This document shows, piece after piece, positions 6,540-15,322 of a DNA stretch of 43,015 bases. Below the pieces are notes generated by a model, which was not told the origin of the DNA, ran no database searches, and saw nothing but the letters and a program-made list of their open reading frames with translations. A program made the position numbers and the translations under genes. Within the stretch, counting starts at the first letter, position 1; every line of letters starts with the position of its first letter. Origin of the DNA: an uncultured Chloroflexales bacterium (lineage in GTDB: Bacteria; Chloroflexota; Chloroflexia; Chloroflexales; Chloroflexaceae); the NCBI GenBank assembly GCA_937967405.1, contig CALCJV010000046.1:1-43015 (forward strand), read 5' to 3'.

Positions 6540-7490
6540 CTAATACGCTTGCTTGCGCGTCTGATGAGTATAAGTACTCTCGAAGATGCCATCAGCGTTG
6601 CCCGCATCAAACCCATCGCGGCGATGCTCGCGGCCGAGCTGATCGGGCGGCAGATGCTGGAAAGCGGGCAGCACGCGCCGCTCAGCAAATTCGATGTATG
6701 AGCCAGCAATGCGCTGCTCCAGCGTGCCCCCGTGCCCATCCGCAAACGTTGCAGGAACCATCTGGGCTACGAGCGAACTCTGGATCAGATTGCCATCTGC
6801 ACTTACTTTGATCGTCCCCCCCGCATCATTGAGCGTGAAGCCATGCGCCACCAGAAACTCGTTGAAGCCAGCGATAGTGTTGTAGGGCGCGGGCAGATGG
6901 TGGACGGTCACCGTAAAGTGGTTGAGGTAGTAGCGATTGTAGATCACCCACGCCGCAAATTCGCTCTCGCGCAGCAAGGTCTGGTAATCAGCCCATGTGG
7001 GCGTGCGCCAGAGCGGTTGGTGCAGGAACGCATCCACCGCGTGACCATCATCGAGATCAAGATCGCGGACCGGATCATGCGGCACTTCATCGGTGTAACT
7101 AGTGATGATTGCCTGTGCCTGCGGCGATAGCTCCGCCACCCGCAGCTCGCTGATGAAGATGCGCGGGAGGTGCGCGTGGGGCGGGCGATACCAGTAGGCA
7201 GTCAGCTTCTTGGTGGCGAAGTTGTAGCGATCATGGCGGGTGTAGCCATAGTGCAGGAAAATCTGCTCTAGAGAGGCAAGCCCCAATTGGGGCACACCCA
7301 TCGTGCGGAATGCGATATGGTCATTCTCGACTGCGCTTGGATCGGCAATCAAGCCTGCCGCAGTCATCGCTTGTAGCACCCGCGCCACATCCGGCACGCG
7401 CACTTGGTAGCGGCGCATCAGCCCATCAAGGACAAATTGGAAGGTTTCCAAGCGGGCATCCTGCACCGCTCCCGTGTCTATGGATTGCAT
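6540..7490 (-). CDS. DUF1338 / 2-oxoadipate dioxygenase-decarboxylase-like protein
   Basis: 316 aa. The family (HglS/YdcJ-like) are Fe(II) enzymes; the characterised member converts 2-oxoadipate to 2-hydroxyglutarate in lysine breakdown. Metal-binding positions appear kept: H58 in NDHIAFRTMG, H191 in LNHFTVTVHHL, and E267 in YIEFAER. The YTRHDRYNFATKKL region is typical. AAGGAG lies 6 nt upstream of the ATG. It is convergent with the ArsA-like gene, 22 bp apart. The downstream partner gene in a lysine pathway is not visible here, so the substrate is inferred only from the family. Confidence 0.85.
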   Translation of the reverse strand: MQSIDTGAVQDARLETFQFVLDGLMRRYQVRVPDVARVLQAMTAAGLIADPSAVENDHIAFRTMGVPQLGLASLEQIFLHYGYTRHDRYNFATKKLTAYWYRPPHAHLPRIFISELRVAELSPQAQAIITSYTDEVPHDPVRDLDLDDGHAVDAFLHQPLWRTPTWADYQTLLRESEFAAWVIYNRYYLNHFTVTVHHLPAPYNTIAGFNEFLVAHGFTLNDAGGTIKVSADGNLIQSSLVAQMVPATFADGHGGTLEQRIAGSYIEFAERRVLPAFQHLPPDQLGREHRRDGFDAGNADGIFESTYTHQTRKQAY

Positions 7491-7562
7491 CGTCTGCTCC
7501 TTTGCATTATCCGAATTCAGCCTTCATGATAACAAATTTGCAGGCAGCCTGCGAACCAGATG

Positions 7563-8090
7563 CTAGTTCCCACGCTCGCCACTGAAGCTACTCGCCGTCA
7601 TAATGCGGTGCGGATCGGCAACCAGCTGCCCGCCGCGCACCGTCGCACCGATCACCAGCGCGGCGGCCACCAGCACCACATTCTTGATGATGTACTGCCC
7701 TTCCAGTGTGGGCGCATACGGGATGTGCGTGAAGGTCAGATCGGGGAAGATGAATAACGGCATCACGGTGCCAATCATCTGCAAGAAGAGCAACAGCAGC
7801 GTCAGGCGGAGCAACCGCCCAGTGAGAAAGCCAACCCCGATCAGCACCTCCCATAAGGCAAGGATCGGCTGAGCTAGCGCGGGCGGAACTAGCCCAAACG
7901 AGAGTACCGCAATCGTATCAAGGGCGAGGTCTTCGGCGGGGCTGAGGCCGGGCACGAATTTGAGTGCACCGAACCAAACGAACACGATACCTAAGCCGAA
8001 ACGCAGCAAGGTGATGCCGTAGCGCGACATCCACTCAGTGAGAAAGCGATCCACCAATTCAAACAAGCCCTGTAGGATTGGTATCGTCAT
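7563..8090 (-). CDS. DoxX-like four-helix membrane protein
   Basis: 175 aa from the ATG at 8090 (GGAG 12 nt upstream). An alternative ATG at 8108 adds six residues and has no ribosome site. Four hydrophobic segments can be read: about 23-45 (LLRFGLGIVFVWFGALKF), 60-85, 90-115 and 135-155. The pattern WFGALKF, EVLIGVGFLTGR, and EGQYIIKNVVLVAAA places it in the DoxX/DoxD-like or DUF417 group. Function in this group is poorly known (quinone- or redox-linked membrane proteins in some cases). It is followed 72 nt later by the DUF1338 gene on the same strand and may be cotranscribed. Confidence 0.75.
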   Translation of the reverse strand: MTIPILQGLFELVDRFLTEWMSRYGITLLRFGLGIVFVWFGALKFVPGLSPAEDLALDTIAVLSFGLVPPALAQPILALWEVLIGVGFLTGRLLRLTLLLLFLQMIGTVMPLFIFPDLTFTHIPYAPTLEGQYIIKNVVLVAAALVIGATVRGGQLVADPHRIMTASSFSGERGN

Positions 8091-8239
8091 GGTAGGGCAA
8101 TGCTCCATTTCTAGGGTAGGGTATACTGGCAGAACAGCAGGGGCTATTCCTCGTTCAGTATAGCAAGAACAAGATACAGATCATATCCAACCACAGCCGG
8201 ACAGGCGAATCAATGCCCGCCGCACCGGTCACAGCATGC

Positions 8240-8245
8240 TATAAT
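8240..8245 (+). promoter_or_regulatory. Extended -10 promoter of prfB
   Basis: TGCTATAAT is a consensus extended -10, about 50 nt upstream of the prfB ATG. No -35 is needed or seen. Confidence 0.6.
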
Positions 8246-8293
8246 GCATGGGTGGAGCCGAACAGCACGAGCGTGCAGAGAGACCCGATACCC

Positions 8294-9445
8294 ATGCGTG
8301 ATTTGTTGAGTGAATTGATCAGCCTGCAAGAGCGGCTTGCGGCAATGCAAGCCAGCCTAAAGCTCCCCACCCGCCAGCACGAGATTGCGGCCCTTGAACA
8401 TAAAGCGGCTGACCCCGATCTGTGGAATGATCCGCGTGAAGCCCAACAGACCCTGCAACGCCTGACCCGCCTCAAAGCCGAGCTAGAGAGCTGGAGCAGC
8501 CTTGAGCAGCAGCTCTCTGGGCTGGCGGAACTGCTGGAGCTTGCCGATGCGGAAGCGGACGACTCGCTGCATGCCGAGCTTGCCGCCGAGCTGGATGCAG
8601 CGCGGGTGACACTGGAGAGCCGTGAACTCGCGCTGTTGCTGAATGGCAAGTATGATGACCGCGATGCGTTCCTCTCGATCCAAGCTGGGATGGGCGGCAC
8701 TGATGCCCAAGATTGGGCGGAGATGATGCTCCGCATGTACACCCGTTGGGCTGAGGCACACGGTTACACCGTCACGTTGGTAGATGTCAGCCCCGGTGAC
8801 GAGGCGGGCATCAAGAGTGCCACGCTAGAGTTGCGCGGACCTAATGCCTACGGCTACAGCAAGGCGGAAACGGGCGTGCATCGGCTGATCCGGTTATCGC
8901 CGTTTAACTCCGCCCGCACCCGCCAAACTTCGTTTGCCCGCGTCGAGGTGATGCCGGAAGTGGACGACGCGCCGGAAGTGCAGATCAACCCCGACGACAT
9001 TCGGATGGATGTGTTCCGCGCTGGTGGGCACGGCGGACAGGGCGTAAATACTACCGATTCGGCGGTGCGGATTACGCACCTCCCCACCGGCATCGTGGTC
9101 GTCTGTCAGAATGAACGCTCGCAACTTCAGAACCGCGAAACGGCGTTGCGGGTCTTGCGCGGGCGGCTACTTGAACGCGAACTCCAACGCCAGCGCGAAG
9201 AACGCCTGCGCCTACGCGGAGACTACCAGCAAGCCAATTTTGGCAGCCAGATGCGGACGTATTACTTGCACCCCTACACGCTGGTCAAGGATCACCGCAC
9301 CGATGTTGAAACCAGCGATGTGCAATCCGTGCTGGATGGCAACCTCGATATGTTTATCGAAGCCTACCTACGGCTGAGTCTTGGCACGGCGAGCGAACCA
9401 AACGAACCAATTGGGGCCACTGGAGCTACTGGAGCGAAAGAATAA
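8294..9445 (+). CDS. prfB: Peptide chain release factor 2
   Basis: 383 aa. RF2 reads UGA and UAA stops and releases the peptide. The SPF anticodon-like motif (RLSPFNSARTRQTS) identifies RF2 rather than RF1. The GGQ catalytic loop is GGHGGQGVNTTDSAVR. The N-terminal coiled domain (about 1-110) and the C-terminal HPYTLVKDHRT segment are typical. The reading frame is continuous: the stretch ASLKLPTRQ, where many prfB genes have the CUU-UGA +1 frameshift, contains no stop. The ATG at 8294 was chosen because it lies after the promoter and matches family length. A short Gly/Ala/Thr tail (GATGATGAKE) is unusual but small. Confidence 0.95.
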   Translation: MRDLLSELISLQERLAAMQASLKLPTRQHEIAALEHKAADPDLWNDPREAQQTLQRLTRLKAELESWSSLEQQLSGLAELLELADAEADDSLHAELAAELDAARVTLESRELALLLNGKYDDRDAFLSIQAGMGGTDAQDWAEMMLRMYTRWAEAHGYTVTLVDVSPGDEAGIKSATLELRGPNAYGYSKAETGVHRLIRLSPFNSARTRQTSFARVEVMPEVDDAPEVQINPDDIRMDVFRAGGHGGQGVNTTDSAVRITHLPTGIVVVCQNERSQLQNRETALRVLRGRLLERELQRQREERLRLRGDYQQANFGSQMRTYYLHPYTLVKDHRTDVETSDVQSVLDGNLDMFIEAYLRLSLGTASEPNEPIGATGATGAKE

Positions 9446-9449
9446 CACT

Positions 9450-10775
9450 ATGCCTCACTTCACCCGCACCTACCCAACCCACGCGCTAGCGGTTGCGCTG
9501 ATGCTCAGCCTGCTGTGGATCGTTGGCTGGGCCGTGCCCACCCCCGTTGCGGCACGCGGCACAGTCACGCTACTGGAAAGTACGGCGACAGCCACCTTCG
9601 GCAGCGATGTGACCTTCACGCTGGATGCACAGAGCGTGACGGCGATTGCAGAAGTAGACCTGCTCTACGGTTCGGGCGGCAATAGCTATACAATTGTGCC
9701 GCTGCCGATCACTCCCGCGCCACGAGTGCAGGTACAGCATCGCCTTGATCCGCGCATCTTCTACTTGCCGCCCGGCGTAGACTTGACCTACTACTGGCTG
9801 ATCCGCGACCAAGACGGCAATGAGTACGCCAGCGAACGGCAAAGCGTGACCTATATGGATACGCGCTTTGCGTGGCAAGAACGCAGCGAGCGCAACGTCA
9901 CGGTGTATTGGTATCAGGGCAATGCCGCCTTCGGGGAGGAGCTGCTCGGCACTGCGGTTCGCACCGTCAACCGGATGGAAGCCGAACTGGGTACACCGGT
10001 CAGTGCGCCGATCAAGATTTTTATGTATGCCAGTGGGCAGGATATGCGCGGTGCGCTGCGAGCCAATTCAGTCGAGTGGGTGGGAGGGCAGGCCTTTCCG
10101 GGCTTGGGCATCATCATTGGCGTAGCCGTGCCGGGCAATATATCTGAAGTGCGCCGGATTGTGCCGCATGAACTCTCGCACATCGTGCTGCACCACATCC
10201 TCAACAACCCCTACGGTGGCTGGCCACTCTGGTTCGATGAGGGCTTAGCCGTCTACCATCAGGAAACGCCCGATATTGGCTTCGACACGCTACTGAACGA
10301 TGCCGCTCGGAACAATACGCTGATCCCACTGGAGGCTCTCGCGGCCAGCTTCCCCACTGATACCAACCGGGCCCTGCTATCGTATGCCCAGAGCCACAGC
10401 ATGGTTGTCTACATCATCGAGACCTACGGGGTTGAAAAGCTGCAAGAGCTAGCTGCTGCATTCCGTGCCGCTACGCCCGTTGCGGTGGCGATTGAGCAGG
10501 TGTTTGGCATGAGCCTTGATGAGCTGGATTCAGCGTGGCGCAGCACCCTACCCGCGCCAGAACGCGCTGCTCCGCCGCTAGAGGGTAGCCCCTCGCGTGC
10601 GCCTGCGGATCGCTTCTCGGCCAGCACGCCGAGCCTACCCACCCCGCACTTGGGCAATAGCGGCTTCTTCCTGCTTAGCACCCTGCTTGTGCCCGTGCTA
10701 ATCGTTACGGGGGTAGGCTTGCTCCGGCGGATGACTCGCCCAACTGGGGACGATCCAGTGGATGGGGAGGACTGA
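9450..10775 (+). CDS. Membrane-anchored gluzincin (peptidase MA-like) metallopeptidase
   Basis: 441 aa, starting 4 nt after prfB. A signal peptide (about residues 10-36, ending PVAARG) exports it. An immunoglobulin-like N-terminal region (about 40-135) precedes the peptidase domain. The zinc site is HELSH (residues 240-244), with the third ligand E264 in WFDEGLAVY. This is the M1/MA-clan gluzincin layout (Peptidase_MA-like). A low-complexity Ser/Pro linker (about 365-400) leads to a C-terminal transmembrane helix (about 405-425) and a short RRMTR tail. So the protease domain is tethered on the outer face of the membrane. GGAG lies about 14 nt before the ATG. Probable operon with prfB and the HIT gene. 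Confidence 0.85.
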   Translation: MPHFTRTYPTHALAVALMLSLLWIVGWAVPTPVAARGTVTLLESTATATFGSDVTFTLDAQSVTAIAEVDLLYGSGGNSYTIVPLPITPAPRVQVQHRLDPRIFYLPPGVDLTYYWLIRDQDGNEYASERQSVTYMDTRFAWQERSERNVTVYWYQGNAAFGEELLGTAVRTVNRMEAELGTPVSAPIKIFMYASGQDMRGALRANSVEWVGGQAFPGLGIIIGVAVPGNISEVRRIVPHELSHIVLHHILNNPYGGWPLWFDEGLAVYHQETPDIGFDTLLNDAARNNTLIPLEALAASFPTDTNRALLSYAQSHSMVVYIIETYGVEKLQELAAAFRAATPVAVAIEQVFGMSLDELDSAWRSTLPAPERAAPPLEGSPSRAPADRFSASTPSLPTPHLGNSGFFLLSTLLVPVLIVTGVGLLRRMTRPTGDDPVDGED

Positions 10776-10777
10776 GC

Positions 10778-11275
10778 ATGGAGATCGTTTTCACGCCATG
10801 GCGTATGCACTACATCAATAGCCACAAGGCTCCGCGCCCCGGCTGTGTACTGTGCAACATCCACGCCGATGGCCCTGATCATGATGCCGAGCATTTCATC
10901 GTGCATCGGGGCACAACCTGCTACGTGGTGCTGAACATCTTCCCCTACAATACCGCCCACTTGATGGTGGTGCCGTTTCAGCATACCGGCGATCTGTGTG
11001 CTCTCGATCCAGCGACATCGCTAGAATTGTTTGACTTGACGCGCCAGAGCGTTGCTATCGTGAATCGGGAGTATCAGCCGCACGGCTGCAATGTGGGCAT
11101 GAACTTGGGGCAAGCGGCGGGGGCCGGTATCGCCGATCATCTGCATATGCACATCGTGCCGCGCTGGGGCGGCGATGCCAATTTCCTGCCGATCATCGGC
11201 GGCACCAAGCTGATCCCCGAAACGCTCGAAGAGACGTTCGCCCGCCTGAAGCCGCACTTCGCCCAGCTTCGCTAA
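10778..11275 (+). CDS. HIT-domain protein, Ap4A phosphorylase-like
   Basis: 165 aa. The histidine triad is HLHMHIVPRW (H121, H123, H125). The CVLC pair (C23, C26) and the stretch NLGQAAGAGIAD upstream of the triad match the actinobacterial Ap4A phosphorylase/hydrolase type (for example Rv2613c) rather than HinT. It is expected to cleave diadenosine tetraphosphate or a related nucleotide. GGAGG lies upstream of the ATG, which begins 2 nt after the peptidase stop. It ends convergently, overlapping the next gene by 4 bp. Confidence 0.88.
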   Translation: MEIVFTPWRMHYINSHKAPRPGCVLCNIHADGPDHDAEHFIVHRGTTCYVVLNIFPYNTAHLMVVPFQHTGDLCALDPATSLELFDLTRQSVAIVNREYQPHGCNVGMNLGQAAGAGIADHLHMHIVPRWGGDANFLPIIGGTKLIPETLEETFARLKPHFAQLR

Positions 11276-11664
11276 TCGAGCAGGGACTCGATCAGGCGCA
11301 GCAATAGCTCCACCTCGAATGGCTTTTGGATAATCGCCGCGCCTTCATCCTCTAGCGTCGCAAACCATGCCTTGCGATTCAGGGCGGTCATCACGATAAT
11401 CGGGATGCCATCATCCTGTAGCCGTTCCTTGATCTGGTTGAACATCTCAACCCCATCCATCTGCGGCATCATAATGTCCGAGATGACGAGCGCGGGCTGC
11501 ACACGTTCAAGCAGCTTCAGCCCTTCTTCGCCATTCGTGGCAGTCTGGACTTGAAACCCGGCACTCTGCAAGGTAATTACCAGCATCGAGACTAAGCCGG
11601 GATCATCATCAATAATTACAATCGGGCGATGCGGGGTGGTCAGGGTTGAGTCAGGCACAGGCAT
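11272..11664 (-). CDS. CheY-like response regulator receiver, stand-alone
   Basis: 130 aa, a single receiver domain. The acidic pocket is DDD (19-21), the phosphoacceptor D63 is in ISDIMMPQMDG, T93 is in VMTALN, and K114 is in IIQKPFE. No output domain is present. It is the last gene of a minus-strand run after the NERD protein (18-nt gap). The phosphodonor is unknown; no histidine kinase lies in this window. Confidence 0.92.
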   Translation of the reverse strand: MPVPDSTLTTPHRPIVIIDDDPGLVSMLVITLQSAGFQVQTATNGEEGLKLLERVQPALVISDIMMPQMDGVEMFNQIKERLQDDGIPIIVMTALNRKAWFATLEDEGAAIIQKPFEVELLLRLIESLLD

Positions 11665-11683
11665 GGGGCTAACTCACTTTCTG

Positions 11684-13027
11684 TCACTCGTTGCCATCGA
11701 GGGCCACGAGCCAACTAGCTTCACCAAATGGTTGGTCTTTCAGGCGCACCAGCAATGAGAGCGCATTCTGACTCACGGGGCGATCTGCAATCACCACACC
11801 CTGCGCGGTGCTGTTGGGGCGAATGCGGAGCAGCGGTGGTTCGGAGAGCTGATCGGCAACGAGGTAGGCATTGCCCATCGGGTCGAGAATAGTGATATTG
11901 GCATTGGTCAGCGGGAAACTAATGCTCTGCTGGGTATTGTTGCGGACACTCCAGCGCAGCTCAATCCGATTCGTACAGGTATCCACCGTCTCGAGCGTCA
12001 CCACCACTTCCGGCGGAATATCACTCGGCAACCCACTCACCCCCACGCTCTGCCATGCCTGCCCATCTGCGCTACGGCGTTTGCCCACCGCCTGATAGCC
12101 CGACCAGATGCACGACTGCACGGCGGCTTGCGGTGCAACTGGAAAGACCCCGCCTGCGGCTGGGCCACTTGGCGAAACCGCTAAGGGGTTTGCGGTTGGC
12201 GGCGCGGGGATCGTCGGGCGCGTCAGCAACACGCCCATCAGCATCAGCGCAACAAGGCTCACCACTAGTGCCACCACGCCACTGAAGCGGGTTACGGCGT
12301 GGCTTACCCGTTGCCAGTACGGCGTTGAGGCAGGGGCGGGAGCAGATGGGGGAGCAGGTGCAGGCGGCTCTGCGGCGGGCACAGGGGGCACGTCCGGCTC
12401 CGGTGTCCACTGCGGGGCAACCCCCACCAAGAGTTGGTTCACATCGTTCCAGCGCGAACAACCGAGCATTGCTGGAATGGCCAGCATCTCATCTTCGGTC
12501 ATGCGAATTTCGGGCGAGCGTTCGGTGACAAGAAAGGCGGGCAATTCATCCAGCCCCTTGACTTGGACCTTCCAGTCGAGGTCAAGCTCCGAGCCAGCTT
12601 CGATGCGCGGGGCAATCACGACCAAGCGACGGCACGAGCGGAAGCTCATCGTAGTGGCTTTGTGCTGGCTGAGGAATTCGGCCCGATGCTCATTGAGGAA
12701 GTTAGTCAAGCTATAGTAGTAGGAGATCACTTGGTTGTAGGGATTCTTGCGGCCTGGGTTCAGCCGCTTGCGCGAGCCGCCCGCACTCTCGACATACCAC
12801 GGCCCGTTCACGTCGCCAAAGATTTTGCCATCGCAGTGCTTCAGCTCAATGATGAAGATGCCATCTGGCTTGATCACCACCAGATCAATCGTGCGCCCGC
12901 CCACATTAAAATTGGACAGCAGCAGATATAGGCTCTCCATGCGCTCGAGGCCATTGGCCAGCGTTACAATGGCACGCCGCTCATTCGGATGATCGGGCTT
13001 CTCCCCAATCCACACCTGCACTGCCAT
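11684..13027 (-). CDS. NERD-domain membrane protein
   Basis: 447 aa. The N-terminal NERD (nuclease-related) domain spans about residues 1-130. Its PD-(D/E)XK-like core is visible as RTIDLVVIKPDGIFIIELK (D, then E-x-K), with the glycine and Asn before it. A Pro/Ala linker (about 205-235) is followed by one transmembrane helix (about 240-262, VVALVVSLVALMLMGVLL). An extracytoplasmic beta-rich domain (about 300-447, DUF4352-like pattern) ends the protein. GGAG lies 10 nt before the ATG. It lies 29 nt after uvrB on the same strand, so DNA-related and membrane parts are transcribed together. The family is thought to act on DNA, but activity here is unproven. Confidence 0.8.
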   Translation of the reverse strand: MAVQVWIGEKPDHPNERRAIVTLANGLERMESLYLLLSNFNVGGRTIDLVVIKPDGIFIIELKHCDGKIFGDVNGPWYVESAGGSRKRLNPGRKNPYNQVISYYYSLTNFLNEHRAEFLSQHKATTMSFRSCRRLVVIAPRIEAGSELDLDWKVQVKGLDELPAFLVTERSPEIRMTEDEMLAIPAMLGCSRWNDVNQLLVGVAPQWTPEPDVPPVPAAEPPAPAPPSAPAPASTPYWQRVSHAVTRFSGVVALVVSLVALMLMGVLLTRPTIPAPPTANPLAVSPSGPAAGGVFPVAPQAAVQSCIWSGYQAVGKRRSADGQAWQSVGVSGLPSDIPPEVVVTLETVDTCTNRIELRWSVRNNTQQSISFPLTNANITILDPMGNAYLVADQLSEPPLLRIRPNSTAQGVVIADRPVSQNALSLLVRLKDQPFGEASWLVALDGNE

Positions 13028-13056
13028 ACCTTAGCTACTCCTACTGTCCAGTTCTG

Positions 13057-15150
13057 CTATGCATCAAGCTCTACGGGAACTACACCGCCGGTGCCGGTGG
13101 TGACGTGATCTTCGAGAGCCAGCAATTTGCGTAGCTCGATGATCTGATCACGCAGCGCAGCAGCGGCTTCAAATTCGAGATCACGGGAAGCCTGCTTCAT
13201 CTGCTTCTCCAGATCACGGATGATCGCCAGCACTTCGGCACGCGGCAAGCCTGCGCCCGGTGCACCCAGATTGCGCCCTTGCACGGTGTAGGCTGCGCGT
13301 GGCTCAGCGACTTTCTTCTTCGGTGCGGTGGCGGCCTCAGGCTCGTGCTCGGCGAGCTTCCGCAACCGATCCGTCAAATCACGCACCTGCTTGGTAATGC
13401 CCCGCGGCGTAATGTTGTTGGCTTGATTATAGGCTACTTGCAACTCGCGGCGGCGGCGCGTCTCACTGATCGCCGCTTCCATCGAAGCCGTCACCGTGTC
13501 GGCATACATAATCACCGTGCCTTCGATATGCCGCGCCGCCCGCCCAATCGTCTGAATCAGCGACGTAGCCGAACGCAGGTAGCCTTCTTTGTCTGCATCT
13601 AGGATAGCAACAAGCGCGACTTCTGGCAAATCCAAGCCTTCCCGCAGCAGGTTGATCCCCACAACCACATCATACACCCCTAGCCGCAGATCGCGCAGAA
13701 TCTCGACCCGCTCAATCGTATCGAGATCGGCGTGCAGGTAGTGCGTGCGTAAGCCCAGCTCGCGCAGGTAATCGGCAAGGTCTTCCGCCATCCGTTTCGT
13801 CAGGGTTGTCACCAGCACGCGATGCCCCTGCTGCACCCGTTGGCGGGCTTCCAGCACAAGGTCTTCGATCTGCCCCTGCGTGGGGCGCACATGGATCAAC
13901 GGATCAACCAGCCCCGTCGGGCGGATGATCTGCTCCACAATCTGCTGGCTGTGCTCGCGCTCATAGGGCCCCGGTGTAGCCGAGACGTAGATTCCTTGAT
14001 AGATATGCTGCTCAAATTCATCGAAGCGCAACGGGCGGTTATCCATTGCCGACGGCAAGCGGAAGCCATACTCCACAAGCGTCTCTTTACGCTTGCGATC
14101 CCCCACAAACATGCCGCGTATCTGTGGCAGGGTTATATGGCTCTCATCAATAAACAGGAGGAAATCATCCGGGAAGTAGTCCAGCAGCGTCCACGGCGTT
14201 TGCCCAGCCAGCCGCCGATCCATATGACGCGAGTAGTTCTCGATGCCGGAGCAGTAGCCTAGCTCTTCCAACATCTCCAGATCGTAGCTGGTGCGTTGCT
14301 TCAGGCGGGCGGCTTCGAGCAGTTTGCCCGCCTGCTCTAGCTCCTGCACGCGCTCGGTCAGTTCAGCCTGAATATCACGCACCGCCTGTAACATTTTCTC
14401 TTTGGTGGTGACAAAGTGCTTGGCGGGAAAGATTTCGACGCTGCTGCGCTCGGTGAGCAATTCGCCTGTTAGCGGGTCTACATCCACGATCCGCTCGATC
14501 TCATCGCCCCAGAAGACGACCCGCACGGCAATCTCGCTATTGGCCGGCAGAATGTCTAAGGTATCGCCACGCACGCGGAATGTCCCGCGCTGGAAGTCAA
14601 TATCTTTGCGCTCAAACTGCAAGTCAATCAGTTGGCGCAGCAGCTTCTCCCGATTCCGCACTTCGCCCGTTCGGAGCTTGACGGCCACCTGCCCGTAGTC
14701 CTGCGGCGAGCCGAGACCATAAATCGCTGACACGGAGGCGACAATCAGCACATCGCGGCGAGTAAACAAGGCTTGCGTGGCGGCGTGGCGCAGCCGATCA
14801 ATCTCGGCATTGATGCTGGCTTGCTTCTCGATATAGAGATCGCGGCTGGGCACGTAGGCTTCAGGCGTATACTCATCGTAGTAGGAGATGAACATCTCGA
14901 CGGCGGCATCGGGCAGAAACTCGCGGAACTCCGACCAGAGCTGCGAGACGAGTGTCTTATTATGGGCCAGCACTAGTGTCGGGCGTTGCACCTGCTCGAC
15001 AATCCATGCCATCACTGCCGTCTTGCCTGTGCCCGTTGCGCCCAACAACGTCTGATGCCGATAGCCCTGCTGCACCCCCTCAACGAGGCGGGCAATCGCC
15101 TGCGGCTGATCGCCCGTCGGTTTGTAGGGAGCATCTACCCGAAACGACAT
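13057..15150 (-). CDS. uvrB: Excinuclease ABC subunit B
   Basis: 697 aa. UvrB is the damage-verifying helicase-like subunit of nucleotide excision repair. Walker A is GATGTGKT (37-44). The beta-hairpin [15 protein letters not shown], helicase motif [18 protein letters not shown] and the QTIGRAARH motif are all present. The UvrC-binding UVR domain ([17 protein letters not shown]) is near the C-terminus. Length and order match the family. It leads a minus-strand group with the NERD protein and receiver protein. No LexA box was recognised upstream. Confidence 0.97.
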   Translation of the reverse strand: MSFRVDAPYKPTGDQPQAIARLVEGVQQGYRHQTLLGATGTGKTAVMAWIVEQVQRPTLVLAHNKTLVSQLWSEFREFLPDAAVEMFISYYDEYTPEAYVPSRDLYIEKQASINAEIDRLRHAATQALFTRRDVLIVASVSAIYGLGSPQDYGQVAVKLRTGEVRNREKLLRQLIDLQFERKDIDFQRGTFRVRGDTLDILPANSEIAVRVVFWGDEIERIVDVDPLTGELLTERSSVEIFPAKHFVTTKEKMLQAVRDIQAELTERVQELEQAGKLLEAARLKQRTSYDLEMLEELGYCSGIENYSRHMDRRLAGQTPWTLLDYFPDDFLLFIDESHITLPQIRGMFVGDRKRKETLVEYGFRLPSAMDNRPLRFDEFEQHIYQGIYVSATPGPYEREHSQQIVEQIIRPTGLVDPLIHVRPTQGQIEDLVLEARQRVQQGHRVLVTTLTKRMAEDLADYLRELGLRTHYLHADLDTIERVEILRDLRLGVYDVVVGINLLREGLDLPEVALVAILDADKEGYLRSATSLIQTIGRAARHIEGTVIMYADTVTASMEAAISETRRRRELQVAYNQANNITPRGITKQVRDLTDRLRKLAEHEPEAATAPKKKVAEPRAAYTVQGRNLGAPGAGLPRAEVLAIIRDLEKQMKQASRDLEFEAAAALRDQIIELRKLLALEDHVTTGTGGVVPVELDA

Positions 15151-15207
15151 ACATTGCCACTTTCAATACCCGCTCGATCCACGCCAGCGTGCGTGTACGC
15201 CTGTTTC

Positions 15208-15213
15208 ATTATA
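15208..15213 (-). promoter_or_regulatory. Candidate -10 of uvrB
   Basis: Minus strand TATAAT about 60 nt upstream of the uvrB ATG; the -35 region is poor. Confidence 0.45.
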
Positions 15214-15322
15214 GCGAAGATTGGCGGCTTACGCTAGCGGCAACAGGGATGAGGGCCGGATGCTGCGCTGGGCGGTGCTGGATGGGGGCAAGCAACAGCC
15301 CGCCCCCACTGCACTGCTGAGA

